From: Billgrantia antri
GTDB taxonomy: Bacteria > Pseudomonadota > Gammaproteobacteria > Pseudomonadales > Halomonadaceae
Reading direction: 5' to 3'
Assembly (NCBI RefSeq): GCF_019430905.1
Contig: NZ_JAHYCA010000002.1
Coordinates: forward strand, 248,001 to 312,000
Length of the DNA: 64,000 nucleotides
How positions within the stretch are numbered: the first letter of the stretch is position 1; the number at the start of each line of letters is the position of its first letter. Under the pieces are notes generated by a model. The model was not told the DNA's origin. It was given only the letters and a program-made list of their open reading frames with translations, and did no database searches. Both the position numbers and the translations under genes were made by a program. Positions 43,140 through 52,048 of this stretch are shown here, piece by piece.

Positions 43140-43568
43140 ATGGAGGACATGGTGCACGAAAAACTGCTGGAGACCCGGCGGCAATGGTACGCCGCCTATG
43201 TCGATGGAAACGTCGGGCGGATGGATCACATGCAGCTCGACGACTTCGTCCTGATCGATGAAGCGGGTCTACGGGGCAAGCTGGATCAACTCGGCGAGAT
43301 TGCCGAAGCCGTGGCGGCAGACCGCTGGTTTGGCCGACACAGTCAGGCTGAGGATCTCGTCTTGGAGCTGATGCCCCTGGGCGATGTCGTATCGATCTAT
43401 GGAGAGGGGCGAATCGTTGAGGACGATCGGGTTCGGTATCGCCTGAACTTCAGCGAATTGTGGCAGAAGAAGAACGGGGAGTGGTGGGTGCGCTCCCTGC
43501 ATTTCACTAAGTCCGCCACCTCGGCGGGCTGGCAATGCAACTGGACGAAAGGCCAGCAGACAGCCTGA
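43140..43568 (+). CDS. NTF2-like (DUF4440/SnoaL-type) protein
   Basis: 142 residues. Cone-shaped NTF2 fold: long first helix EKLLETRRQWYAAYVDGNVG, then DFVLIDEAGLRGKLDQLGE and strands ending FSELWQKKNGEWWVRSLHF. Such domains bind small ligands or act as steroid-isomerase-like enzymes; nothing more specific can be said. The start could also be ATG 43149 or GTG 43152, since GGAGG at 43142-43146 would serve the latter. Confidence 0.7.
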   Translation: MEDMVHEKLLETRRQWYAAYVDGNVGRMDHMQLDDFVLIDEAGLRGKLDQLGEIAEAVAADRWFGRHSQAEDLVLELMPLGDVVSIYGEGRIVEDDRVRYRLNFSELWQKKNGEWWVRSLHFTKSATSAGWQCNWTKGQQTA

Positions 43569-43589
43569 GCGGTCCGCCGGCCAAGGCAT

Positions 43590-44906
43590 TCAGTCGCGCT
43601 GTGTCATGCAGTTGGCATAGAAGCTCACGGTGGCGGGCCAGTCGCTGAACACGCCAGTGACTCCGACGTCCTGGACCAGCGTATCGAGTGTGACCAGCTT
43701 GACGCCGTCGCGTCGTACCACGTCTTCTGTGGTCTGATGGTACCACTGGCCGCCTTCGGCCAGTGGGCCCGAGCGCTCGAGGGTCCAGGTGATCAGTTCG
43801 AGACCCGCCTCACGGGCACGCTGGGCGTATTCGGAAGGCACGAGACGGCTTTCGTTTTCCTCGGCATCAGGGTTGGCCTCGAGCAGCATCCACATCGGTG
43901 GTGCCAGGATGCGCACACCCTGGCTGGCCAACTCCTCCATACTCGGCGACCAGGTGTCGGGGTCGGCATGGTCGAAACCCTCGTGATCGTAGCGTCCGTC
44001 CAGATAGACCGCCTGTTTACCGAATTCGGGCTCATTCTCGATCCAGTAGCGCACGTCATCGAGATTGAATGACTGGGCGAAGACATCGCCGGGCGCCACA
44101 TCGGCGTCCCTGTACTCGTCGATGAGCTTCTGTGCGTACCCCTCCTGGCTCATGCCGTTGAAGGGCATCTCCACCTCGGGGGTCTTGAGTTCAGGCGTCA
44201 TCTTTACGCCTAGCTCTCTGAACAGGGCGATGCTGTCGGCATGACTCATCAGGGTGCCGCGCGTGGCGTAGAGGTCGGTACGCCAGCCGGGCGTGCCGGC
44301 CATGTACTCCTCGAGGCTGCGCGCTTGCTGATTGGCGCCCTCCATGGTGCCGCGCAGGGTACGAAACTCGGCCAGGGTGATGTCGCTGGTACAACAGCGA
44401 ATATCGGCGGCATTGGTCAACTCGCCGCTCTCCGGGTCGATCTCCGGCGGCACGCTGCATTTCTCGGCCAGCTCGGTCTCCACGATATTGGTAGTGGTGT
44501 GCAGGTCGCACTGGGAGTGGCGGCATACCAGCTCGTTGTCGCTGGTGAAAGTCACGTCGCACTCTAGAATGCCCGCACCGCCCTGAGCGCCCGCCAGGTA
44601 GGATTCCAGGGTGTGCTCGGGAAACTGTAGCGGAGCGCCGCGGTGGGCGATGGAAAGCGCCGAAGGCTGCCAGTCGGTGTGTCGGGTGGCGCACTCGAGC
44701 AGTTCGGCCTTGAGTTCGCGTTCACGCTCGGTTTCCCCGCTCATGTCATTGACCAGGAAGAGCGGGCGTGGGCCGAGCGTTACCTGGCGTGCGGCTTCCT
44801 GCAGGGCAGCATTCCAGTGTGGGGCATCGGCGGTAGACTCCTGGGCCAACGCCGGACCAGTGGCCAGCAGACCCAGGCAGACCAGGGTGGGGAGTGTCTT
44901 GTTCAT
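43590..44906 (-). CDS. Exported glycerophosphodiester phosphodiesterase
   Basis: 438 residues from ATG 44906, with a signal peptide ([14 protein letters not shown], cleavage before QESTAD). GDPD motifs: [17 protein letters not shown] (catalytic His and Arg-Glu), [20 protein letters not shown] (metal Glu, Asp, then His), and later [13 protein letters not shown] for the second Glu-Lys. The enzyme splits glycerophosphodiesters to glycerol-3-phosphate in the periplasm; such enzymes supply phosphate from lipid headgroups. Inserts after residue 130 make it larger than E. coli UgpQ. No Pho box is evident upstream. Confidence 0.9.
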   Translation of the reverse strand: MNKTLPTLVCLGLLATGPALAQESTADAPHWNAALQEAARQVTLGPRPLFLVNDMSGETERERELKAELLECATRHTDWQPSALSIAHRGAPLQFPEHTLESYLAGAQGGAGILECDVTFTSDNELVCRHSQCDLHTTTNIVETELAEKCSVPPEIDPESGELTNAADIRCCTSDITLAEFRTLRGTMEGANQQARSLEEYMAGTPGWRTDLYATRGTLMSHADSIALFRELGVKMTPELKTPEVEMPFNGMSQEGYAQKLIDEYRDADVAPGDVFAQSFNLDDVRYWIENEPEFGKQAVYLDGRYDHEGFDHADPDTWSPSMEELASQGVRILAPPMWMLLEANPDAEENESRLVPSEYAQRAREAGLELITWTLERSGPLAEGGQWYHQTTEDVVRRDGVKLVTLDTLVQDVGVTGVFSDWPATVSFYANCMTQRD

Positions 44907-44993
44907 GGCGTGTCTCGCTTTCTTCCTTGTTGGCGTGAGCTCCGGAGGTAGACCGGAGCCAGACTTGAGCGTAGCCATGCGCAGCGAGCCGGG

Positions 44994-45608
44994 CTAGCGC
45001 TCCGCTAGCGTCAGGCGCACCGCCAGGGCAAGGAAACTCGCCGCAAAGGTGCGCCGCAGCCAGGCCAGAACCCGCGGGCGCGCCAGGACCCGCTGACGAG
45101 CCGCTGCCGCGCTGACGCCATAGACGATAAACACCGCAAATGTCATTAGCATGAAAGCGAGGCTCAAGCCGAACATCTGGACCAGTGGAGCCTCGCTGGT
45201 ATCGACAAACTGCGGCAGGAAGGCAAGAAAGAACAGGGTGAGCTTGGGATTGAGCAGATTGATCAGCACAGCGTTGCCGATCAGGCGCCTGGCCGGCAGG
45301 GGAGGTGGCGCCTGGCCGGTGTCAGGGAGCGCCATTGCACGCGTCCTCAGCATGCTCCAGGCGATGTAGAGCAGGTAAGCGACTCCCAGCAGCTTGAGGA
45401 GCTGAAAAGCCGTGGCGCTCGCATGCAACAGGGAGGCAAGTCCGGTAATGGCGGCGAGCATGTGAGGCACGATACCGAGGGTACAGCCTAGGGCCGCCAG
45501 AATGCTGGCGCGTACGCCGCGCGCAAGGCCAGTGGCAAGTGTGTAAAGTACCCCGGTACCGGGAGATGCGACGACGACCAATGAGGTCAAGAGATATTCG
45601 AGGGACAT
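44994..45608 (-). CDS. LysE-family exporter
   Basis: 204 residues. Six-helix LysE/RhtB architecture: LLTSLVVVASPGTGVLYTLA (family Pro-Gly variant), FQLLKLLGVAYLLYIAWSML, and VLINLLNPKLTLFFLAFLPQ with the conserved N-P-K. The substrate is not deducible. It lies 37 bases after the AraC-type regulator on the same strand, so the regulator probably controls it, and precedes the exported diesterase. Confidence 0.88.
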   Translation of the reverse strand: MSLEYLLTSLVVVASPGTGVLYTLATGLARGVRASILAALGCTLGIVPHMLAAITGLASLLHASATAFQLLKLLGVAYLLYIAWSMLRTRAMALPDTGQAPPPLPARRLIGNAVLINLLNPKLTLFFLAFLPQFVDTSEAPLVQMFGLSLAFMLMTFAVFIVYGVSAAAARQRVLARPRVLAWLRRTFAASFLALAVRLTLAER

Positions 45609-45645
45609 GATCAGGCTCCGATAGTGATATGAAGCTAGCGTGTCG

Positions 45646-46494
45646 CTATCGGCCGGCCGGTTCTTGAACGAAATTGCAGCCTCGGGGCTGACTGAGCGCG
45701 TGGCGATAGCGCCCCGGGGAGAGCCCGAGCTGACGATTGAAGGCCCGGCTCATGTGACTCTGGTCGGCGAACCCCGCATCAAGGGCAGCCTGGCTCAGCG
45801 AACGGCCGTTGGCGATCAACTGCCTGGCCATCGACACTCGTCGCTGCAGTTGGTAGGCGTGTGGTGTGATGCCCAGTGTTCGGGAAAAGCTGCGTAGCAG
45901 TTGGTAGCGGCTCAGGCCCGCCATCTCGGCCAGCTCGCTCAGGGTGACGGCCTGTTGCGGAGCGTCGTCGAGGCGCTGGCGTACCCTGGCGATATTGCCC
46001 TTGGCAATATGCAGGCTATCCAGGCGGCGCGAGCCATGGCGAGTGAAGGCCGCTCCGAGCAGTTGGCAACTGCTTTCCTCGAGGCTGAGAATGTCCCCTG
46101 ACCCCGTGACTAGCCGAGAAAACAGTTGCTGCATCAGCGTGAGAAGCAGCGAGTCATTGAGCGCGGGGCAAGTCATGGCGATAGGGGAGGCGGGCTCCCC
46201 GACATACTGTCGAACCAGCGCCGGATCGAAGTAGAGCATGTGCCAGGTTCGCCGGGTTCCTCCGAGAGGTGCGCCGTCATGCACTTCGCCCGGGTTGACC
46301 GTGATGATGTCGCCGGTCACTGCTTCCACCCGACCGATATCGCTCCATGAGCGCTGTCCGCCGGTGGTGATGACGCCGATGCCGTACTGGTCATGGGAGT
46401 GACGGGGAAAGGTCCGGTCCGACGCCAGGCTCATCGCCACCAGACCATGAATTCCGGTGCGGTGCGCAAGGACCTGATGACTTGCTGCCGACAT
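45646..46494 (-). CDS. AraC-family transcriptional regulator
   Basis: 282 residues from ATG 46494, which has GGAGG five bases upstream; another ATG at 46506 lacks a site. N-terminal cupin-like sensor (GIGVITTGGQRSWSDIGRVE, then ITVNPGEVHDGAPLGGTRR). The C-terminal double HTH reads VTLSELAEMAGLSRYQLLRS followed by FSRTLGITPHAYQLQRRVSM and ARQLIANGRSLSQAALDAGF, the AraC signature. It probably responds to a small molecule and controls the LysE exporter downstream, 37 bases away. Confidence 0.9.
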   Translation of the reverse strand: MSAASHQVLAHRTGIHGLVAMSLASDRTFPRHSHDQYGIGVITTGGQRSWSDIGRVEAVTGDIITVNPGEVHDGAPLGGTRRTWHMLYFDPALVRQYVGEPASPIAMTCPALNDSLLLTLMQQLFSRLVTGSGDILSLEESSCQLLGAAFTRHGSRRLDSLHIAKGNIARVRQRLDDAPQQAVTLSELAEMAGLSRYQLLRSFSRTLGITPHAYQLQRRVSMARQLIANGRSLSQAALDAGFADQSHMSRAFNRQLGLSPGRYRHALSQPRGCNFVQEPAGR

Positions 46495-46644
46495 GTTCGC
46501 CTCCATGACCTGCGCTGACCCGCAGACCGGCCAAGGCCTTGCCAGAGGATACGATCTCTCGACAGGCCAATCCGACCACGATGCGTTTTTATTTTCTGAC
46601 TAAGCAAATAATTGGCTGGAAGGAAGACGAGTACAAGTCTTTGA

Positions 46645-46806
46645 TCAGTCCTGCTCGTGCGATATTTCTGCAGCTGGAGTGGTCAGTGGACGCTCGAAAT
46701 ATTGCCAGAGGGATTCTTGTGCAGCCTGCAAATCACTGGCCTGAGCGGCCCAGAACCGGAGCACTTCGTCGTCGTAGCGAGCGGCAGCATGGTAGGTCTG
46801 TGTCAT
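46645..46806 (-). CDS. 53-residue protein with strong ribosome site
   Basis: MTQTYHAAARYDDEVLRFWA at the start, ending FERPLTTPAAEISHEQD. An excellent ribosome site (AGGAGGG, eight bases before the ATG at 46806) precedes it, which is rare for random frames. It is aromatic and acidic, without membrane segments or known motifs. It lies between the AraC regulator and the terminator of the 103-residue gene, on the same strand as both. Function unknown. Confidence 0.6.
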   Translation of the reverse strand: MTQTYHAAARYDDEVLRFWAAQASDLQAAQESLWQYFERPLTTPAAEISHEQD

Positions 46807-46904
46807 GTGGTGGCCCTCCTATAGGACTACACCACCAGCGTAGACGCTTTTTGCTGCGTTGCAGCATCAAATTTGTAACGGAGCATGCTGTCGCTGCTGC
46901 CGAT

Positions 46905-46939
46905 GCAAAGACGCCCCAACCGGCATAGCCGAATGGGGC
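46905..46939 (-). terminator. Terminator of the downstream 103-residue gene
   Basis: On the minus strand the nested stems GCCCCA/TGGGGC (outer) and CGGC/GCCG (inner) around TAT are followed by GTCTTTGC. It lies 27 bases after the 103-residue gene stop at 46966. Confidence 0.7.
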
Positions 46940-46965
46940 GTGGTTCGTTGTCGTGTAGCAGGGTT

Positions 46966-47277
46966 TCAGCGTTGCGGGTGCTCCTCGAACAGTTCGGCCT
47001 TGGCTTCGCGCATAACGTTTTCGCAGGCAGCCTGATGGGCGAGCTGGGTCAGCAGGCTCTGGGTCACGGCGAAGCCCTTGCCGAGACAGATGTCCACCTC
47101 TTCGCGACTCAGGTGAGGGGTTAGGTCGTAGTCGATCTTGATCGTTCTTCCACGTCCATCCAGTCTGTCGGCAAGGCTGCGGATGAACCAGGCCAGGCGC
47201 TCTCGCCAGCCGCTCGTCTCTTCCTTGCCTTCGTTGACACTGAACGTGCACCGCCACTCAGGTTTGTAGACTCGCAT
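46966..47277 (-). CDS. 103-residue protein, paralogue A
   Basis: From ATG 47277. Begins MRVYKPEWRCTFSVNEG, contains a basic helix WRERLAWFIRSLADRLDGRG, and ends QLAHQAACENVMREAKAELF. It is a close paralogue of the protein at 48607-48918: the same length, the same opening, and near-identical C-terminal 40 residues. The core strand RTIKIDYDLTPHLSREEVDI suggests a small alpha/beta domain. I do not recognise a named family. The open frame upstream to 47385 lies in non-coding DNA. Confidence 0.7.
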   Translation of the reverse strand: MRVYKPEWRCTFSVNEGKEETSGWRERLAWFIRSLADRLDGRGRTIKIDYDLTPHLSREEVDICLGKGFAVTQSLLTQLAHQAACENVMREAKAELFEEHPQR

Positions 47278-47564
47278 GAGTGTCTCCTGTACTGGCTTGA
47301 ATATGAATGATCGATCGTGATGTTCGGCTCCGCTTCTTCGATAAGACGACTTGCTTAATATACTAAACTTATACTGACCTTTCACGGGCTGTGCCGTTTC
47401 GCCATGCTCTCAGCTATAGGTACCATGCTTTTCAGCCCAAGGGTATGGGGCGTTCGGCTGAGTGGAAAAGGCGCCCCTCGATACCTTATCGGCAAGAGGG
47501 GGAGAAAGCTGAACGGCGAGCGCGATGAAGGAAGAGACCGAGGTTGGCTAGGACGGGGCCGCCA
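47278..47564. other. Intergenic region upstream of paralogue A
   Basis: 287 bases. The part around 47338-47380 is AT-rich (TATAAGT and TATATT on the minus strand) and probably holds the promoter of paralogue A. Nothing else is recognised. Confidence 0.4.
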
Positions 47565-48563
47565 TCAAAGCCGTACCAGCATCTTGCCGCGATTGGCGCC
47601 CTCGAAGAGCTTGAGGAAGGCGTCGGGGGTACGCTCCAGCCCCTCCTCGACGGTTTCCTCGTAGTCGATCTCGCCGCGAGCGACACGAGGACCGACCTCC
47701 TCGAGGAAATGGGGGTACTCGGTCCAGTGATCGGCGACGATGAAACCTTGCATGTGGGCACGCTGCACCAGCAGGTTCGACAGGTTGCTCGGTCCCCGGT
47801 CGGGGGTGTCGCTGTTATAGCGTGAGATCAGACCGCAGACGGCGATACGCGCCCCGACCTTGAGGTTGTCCAAGGCGGCCTCGAGGCAATCGCCCCCGAC
47901 ATTCTCGAAGTAGACGTCGAAGCCTTCGCGACAGGCGTCCCTTAGCGCGTCCCCGAGCTGCCGAGCGTCCTTGCCCTTGTAGCTCACGGCGTGGATGCCG
48001 TGCTGTTCCAACCATTCCAGCTTGTCTGCTGCGCCGGCTATGCCGACCACGGTGCCGCCCTTGGCCTTGGCCAGCTGGACGACGAGCGAACCCACGGCGC
48101 CGCTGGCGGCACTGACCAGCACGTTGTCGCCTTCGCGCAGGTGGGCGATGCGGTTAAGCCCCGTCCAGGCCGTCATCCCCGGCATGCCGAGCACACCCAG
48201 GAAGGTCTGGTCGGGTACGTCCATGTCGGGCAGGGGCTCGAGCACATCACCCTTGAGCTGGGCCACGTCCCGCCAGCCTGCCATGTGGCGGACCTTGTCG
48301 CCGGCCCTGAAACTGGTATGACGCGACTCGACCACCTCGCCGATGGCAGCGCCCTCCAGCGGAGCGTTCAGCTCGAACGGTGTGACATAGGTCTTGACGC
48401 CGCTCATGCGACCACGCATGTAGGGATCTACCGAGAGCCAAGTGTTGCGAATGCGCACCTCTCCCTCATCCAGGGCCGGCAGTTCCTGGTGATGGAGTTC
48501 GAATAGCTCTCTCGGCGGCATACCTTGCGGGTAGTCGCGAAGGGTGAAATAGCGTGTCTGCAT
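47565..48563 (-). CDS. Zinc-independent NADP-dependent oxidoreductase (MDR superfamily)
   Basis: 332 residues from ATG 48563, with AAGGAG upstream. Medium-chain dehydrogenase fold without structural or catalytic zinc: N-terminal GYDYXX-type part ELPALDEGEVRIRNTWLSVD then PYMRGRMSGVKTYVTPFELN, and cofactor fold VLVSAASGAVGSLVVQLAKA (AxxGxxGxxxxQ/A, NADPH type). It reduces enones or quinones, like CurA or leukotriene hydroxydehydrogenases. It lies between the two paralogous 103-residue genes on the same strand. Confidence 0.9.
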   Translation of the reverse strand: MQTRYFTLRDYPQGMPPRELFELHHQELPALDEGEVRIRNTWLSVDPYMRGRMSGVKTYVTPFELNAPLEGAAIGEVVESRHTSFRAGDKVRHMAGWRDVAQLKGDVLEPLPDMDVPDQTFLGVLGMPGMTAWTGLNRIAHLREGDNVLVSAASGAVGSLVVQLAKAKGGTVVGIAGAADKLEWLEQHGIHAVSYKGKDARQLGDALRDACREGFDVYFENVGGDCLEAALDNLKVGARIAVCGLISRYNSDTPDRGPSNLSNLLVQRAHMQGFIVADHWTEYPHFLEEVGPRVARGEIDYEETVEEGLERTPDAFLKLFEGANRGKMLVRL

Positions 48564-48606
48564 GTCGGCTCCTTGACGCGTTACTTCCTGGAGGGCCGCG
48601 TCGACG

Positions 48607-48918
48607 TCAGCGCGGCGGCCCTTGTTCGAAGAGTTCGGCCTTGGCGTCCCGCATCACGTTTTCGCAGGCTGCCTGCTGGGCCAGTTGGTTGAGGAGCGAG
48701 TGGGTAACCTCAAACCCCTTGACCAGGCAGGTATCGATCTCTTCGGCTGTCACCGCGGGCTCGATGTTGCATTCGATCGTTACCGTGCGGCCCTTGCCGT
48801 CAAGCCTGTCGGCCCAGCGTCGGAGGCGCCAGGCCAATCTCGAGCGCCAGCCGGCCGATGCTGCGGCGGCCTCGTTTACGGTGAAGGTGCAGTGCCATTC
48901 CGGCTTGTAGATTTTCAT
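48607..48918 (-). CDS. 103-residue protein, paralogue B
   Basis: Opening MKIYKPEWHCTFTVNEA and ending QLAQQAACENVMRDAKAELF, about as long as paralogue A at 46966 and sharing most residues at both ends. The core RTVTIECNIEPAVTAEEIDT replaces the corresponding strand. It is 43 bases upstream of the oxidoreductase start, so the order on the minus strand is B, oxidoreductase, A. Function unknown. Confidence 0.7.
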   Translation of the reverse strand: MKIYKPEWHCTFTVNEAAAASAGWRSRLAWRLRRWADRLDGKGRTVTIECNIEPAVTAEEIDTCLVKGFEVTHSLLNQLAQQAACENVMRDAKAELFEQGPPR

Positions 48919-49201
48919 GTGAACCTCCCGTTCCGGCAGGGAACACCCCGCTGACTCTCCTTGTTAACCGTGGTAACACGGTCGAGACGTCCATGCCTTC
49001 AGCATAGAAGCTTTATCGCCCGGGCACAGGTTAGCGAGTGTGAAGGCTTGCTAAGGGACGATGATCGTTCGTCGGATCGCTCTAACGGTGCCAACGCCGT
49101 GTCGCTGGTTCGGAGTGGGTTCGCTGCCGCGGCGACCGAGGGAGGGTTGGACCTATTTCACATCTCTGACCATGGTTAGGAGACTGGTCCTGTCACAACC
49201 C
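48919..49201. other. Divergent intergenic region before the AsmA gene
   Basis: 283 bases between a leftward and a rightward gene. Promoters for both must lie here. An open frame for the AsmA protein extends to 49061 but its first 47 residues look like noise. No operator recognised. Confidence 0.35.
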
Positions 49202-51886
49202 ATGGAAGGTAGGGTGAAAAAAATCACTCGGAGAGTTGCCATAACGCTGGGAGTAGTGCTGCTGGTGCTGGCAGCCGCGGTGCTGTTCCTGGAATCCGCC
49301 TGGTTTCGCGGCTGGCTGGAAGGACGGGCCAGCGCGCAGCTGGGGCGTGAGGTGGTGATCGTTGATCACGGCATCGACTGGGGCGTGCCGCTGACCCTGC
49401 GTCTCAGCGAGGTGCGCGTGGCCAACGTACGGTGGGCCGAAGAGCCGATGGCTCGCTTCGATGAGCTGGCGGTAACGCTGAACGTGGGTGCCCTGCTCCA
49501 GCGTGAGCTCGAGCTGGAGCGGATTGGCGTGATCCGGCCGCAGATCCGCCTGCTGCGCCGCGAGGATGGCACGACCAACGTGAGCGACCTGTTCGACCAG
49601 GAGCCGACCGAGGAACAGGCAAGCCCGCTCTGGCCCGAGGCGTTCGCGATTGAGCAGGGCCGGCTGCTCTATCGTGATGCCGCCCGGGACGTCGACCTCG
49701 ACATCGCTTTCGAGACTCTCGGAGAGAGCGTCGACGAACTGAGCCTGGACGTCCACGGAGAGGGGCATGCCCAGGACGCCTCGGTTCAGCTTCAGGGACG
49801 GATGCACTTGGAGCTGGAAGAGCGCCGAGGCCGTGTCGAAGCCTTTGAGGGGCGTATCGGCGAGAGTCGCCTGGAAGGCCGCCTGGCACTGGATCTTGGT
49901 CGTGATGCTCCCCGTCTGGCCGCCGAACTGGACGGCGATGCACTCGACCTCGATCGCTGGGGGCTGTTCGAGACAAGTGAGAAGGAAGTTGCCTCGCCAC
50001 AGGACGGGACGCCGCAGGAGACCTGGGATCGCCGCGCGGCTCAAGTGCTGGAGGGTATGGAGGCGTTCGAGGCCGATCTCGATCTGTCGCTCGGGCGGCT
50101 GCACTATGCCGGCCAGAGCCTTCACGATCTGAGCGTGAGCGTGACCCTGGAGGAGGGCCGGCTTTCTATCGCCCGGTTGCAGGCGTTGCAGCAGCTCGAT
50201 GAAGAGACACCGCGCTCGCTGAACGTCCAGGGCTGGCTCGAGGTGGAAGAGCAGCGCCTGGTGGCCGATCTGCAGGCGCAGCTCGATCGCATCGATTTGA
50301 CCGCGGCGCTCGCTCCGCTCGGTCTCGGTCGGCTGGGTACGCTGAATGGCAACCTGAACACTCGCGTGACGGGCGGGGGATTGCTGTTCGAGGATACCGC
50401 GCTGGACTACCGCAACCCGCACTGGGGCCTGACGCTCTCATTCAGTGCCGACACTCGTACCGAAAACGTAGAGGGGCGACGCATCCATCTGATAGGCGAT
50501 GGACGCTACGAGCAGGAACCCTTCACTTTCGACCTGCTGATCGGACCGTTGCTCGACCTTACCCATGCCGATACGCCTTATCCGATTTCCGGTGACCTGA
50601 CTAGCGGTGAAACCCGGCTATGGATCGATGGTAGCGTGGTGCAGCCCTTCGCCCTCGAAGCGCTGGAAGGAAACTTCCGCCTCGAGGGGCCCAGTCCGGC
50701 GGAACTCACCGAACTGACGGGCATCGCCTTGCCGGAATTGCCGCCGTACCGGGTCAACGGCTACCTGCGCTATCAGGACGACCTGCTGACTATTAACGAA
50801 CTCGACGGTGGTTTCGGCGATAGTGACGTGGCAGGCGACGTGCGCTTGCGTTTCGGCGCTCGCCCCAAGCTGTGGGCGACGCTAGTTTCCCAACAGTTGG
50901 AGGCGGACGACTTGCTGCCGCTGTTCGGCATGTCGCCGAAGACAGGTCCGAGCGAGACGGAATCCGCCGAGCAGCGGCAATGGGAAGCGGAGGAGCGTCG
51001 TACGGGGAAGTTGTTTCCCGATCGGGCATGGAATCTCGAGGCGCTGCGCAACACCGACATCGTGCTCGACTACGAGGCGAGCGATGTGCAGGCGGAGCAT
51101 GTGCCGTTCGAGGATCTAGAGCTCGCGCTGGAACTGGAGCAGGGCGTGATGACAGTCGACCCCCTGCTAGTAGGTCTTGGCGGCGGACGAGTCAGGGCCT
51201 CCTGGGTCATGGAGGCACGCCAGGCAGCGCTGGAAGGCGACCTGCAGTTGGCCCTCGATCAGATCAATCTTCGCGCTCTGCTGGACGAGGCCGGTCTGCC
51301 CGATGTGGCTCGCGACACCCTGGGGGTGTTCGGTGGCCGTGGCGAATTCCGCTATCACGGCCGCTCCATGCATGAGGTCATGGCCGGGCTCGATGGCGAG
51401 CTGGAGCTGGCCATGTCCCGGGGCTGGCTGGATATCATTGCCGCTGAGCTGCTGCCGCTCAACGTGGCTAATGCCTTGGTGGCAGCGCTCACCGGAGAAG
51501 AGCAGGTGCAACTGGAGTGTACCTACGTGCGTTTCGTGGCCGACGACGGCCTGGCCGACTTGGCCAACTTCTTCATGGCCACGGAGATCGCCCACTTCGA
51601 GGGGGCCGGGGCCATCAACCTGGCCACCGAGCGCATGGACATGGCCTTTCAGGGCCATAACGTGGATCCCACGCTGTTCACTGGCAATTCGCCGGTGGAG
51701 CTGAAGGGAACGTTGCGCGATCCGGAGGTGAACGTCATCACCGAGGAGCTGATGGCGCGTGGTGCACTGTCGCTGTTGGGCGCTCTCGTCGCGCCGCCCC
51801 TGGCAGTCCTGCCGTGGGTCGACCCGGGCGGCGGCGAGCAGGTCGGTATGGGCTGTGAGCGAGCACTCTCGGCGTTCGAGGAGTGA
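49202..51886 (+). CDS. AsmA-family envelope protein
   Basis: 894 residues from ATG 49202; GTG 49214 with GGAAGG four bases upstream is an alternative. One N-terminal membrane anchor ([20 protein letters not shown]) leads to a large periplasmic part of repeated beta segments, among them RPQIRLLRREDGTTNVSDLF, LEGRLALDLGRDAPRLAAEL and DVRLRFGARPKLWATLVS. The C-terminal part, INLRALLDEAGLPDVARDTL then ELAMSRGWLDIIAAELLPLN, is the AsmA C-terminal domain. Members are bridge-like proteins linked to lipid or lipopolysaccharide traffic to the outer membrane. Single gene. Confidence 0.88.
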   Translation: MEGRVKKITRRVAITLGVVLLVLAAAVLFLESAWFRGWLEGRASAQLGREVVIVDHGIDWGVPLTLRLSEVRVANVRWAEEPMARFDELAVTLNVGALLQRELELERIGVIRPQIRLLRREDGTTNVSDLFDQEPTEEQASPLWPEAFAIEQGRLLYRDAARDVDLDIAFETLGESVDELSLDVHGEGHAQDASVQLQGRMHLELEERRGRVEAFEGRIGESRLEGRLALDLGRDAPRLAAELDGDALDLDRWGLFETSEKEVASPQDGTPQETWDRRAAQVLEGMEAFEADLDLSLGRLHYAGQSLHDLSVSVTLEEGRLSIARLQALQQLDEETPRSLNVQGWLEVEEQRLVADLQAQLDRIDLTAALAPLGLGRLGTLNGNLNTRVTGGGLLFEDTALDYRNPHWGLTLSFSADTRTENVEGRRIHLIGDGRYEQEPFTFDLLIGPLLDLTHADTPYPISGDLTSGETRLWIDGSVVQPFALEALEGNFRLEGPSPAELTELTGIALPELPPYRVNGYLRYQDDLLTINELDGGFGDSDVAGDVRLRFGARPKLWATLVSQQLEADDLLPLFGMSPKTGPSETESAEQRQWEAEERRTGKLFPDRAWNLEALRNTDIVLDYEASDVQAEHVPFEDLELALELEQGVMTVDPLLVGLGGGRVRASWVMEARQAALEGDLQLALDQINLRALLDEAGLPDVARDTLGVFGGRGEFRYHGRSMHEVMAGLDGELELAMSRGWLDIIAAELLPLNVANALVAALTGEEQVQLECTYVRFVADDGLADLANFFMATEIAHFEGAGAINLATERMDMAFQGHNVDPTLFTGNSPVELKGTLRDPEVNVITEELMARGALSLLGALVAPPLAVLPWVDPGGGEQVGMGCERALSAFEE

Positions 51887-52048
51887 GCTGGCGCCTGGCT
51901 CATGCCCCCCCTAAGGCCCGTGATCGCCGCGACAGCGGCGGGCCCCACCTCAGTGGAATAAGCTTTAAACGCCACGGTACGATACTCTGTGCCTGGCCTC
52001 GCCTGCTGGGAGGCCAGTCGTGAGGGCATCGTGATGCGTGAGGTATCA

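Noticed and set aside
46539..46928. Plus-strand open frame of 129 codons
   Set aside because: Overlaps the 53-residue gene with its strong ribosome site on the other strand and part of a terminator; no motif.
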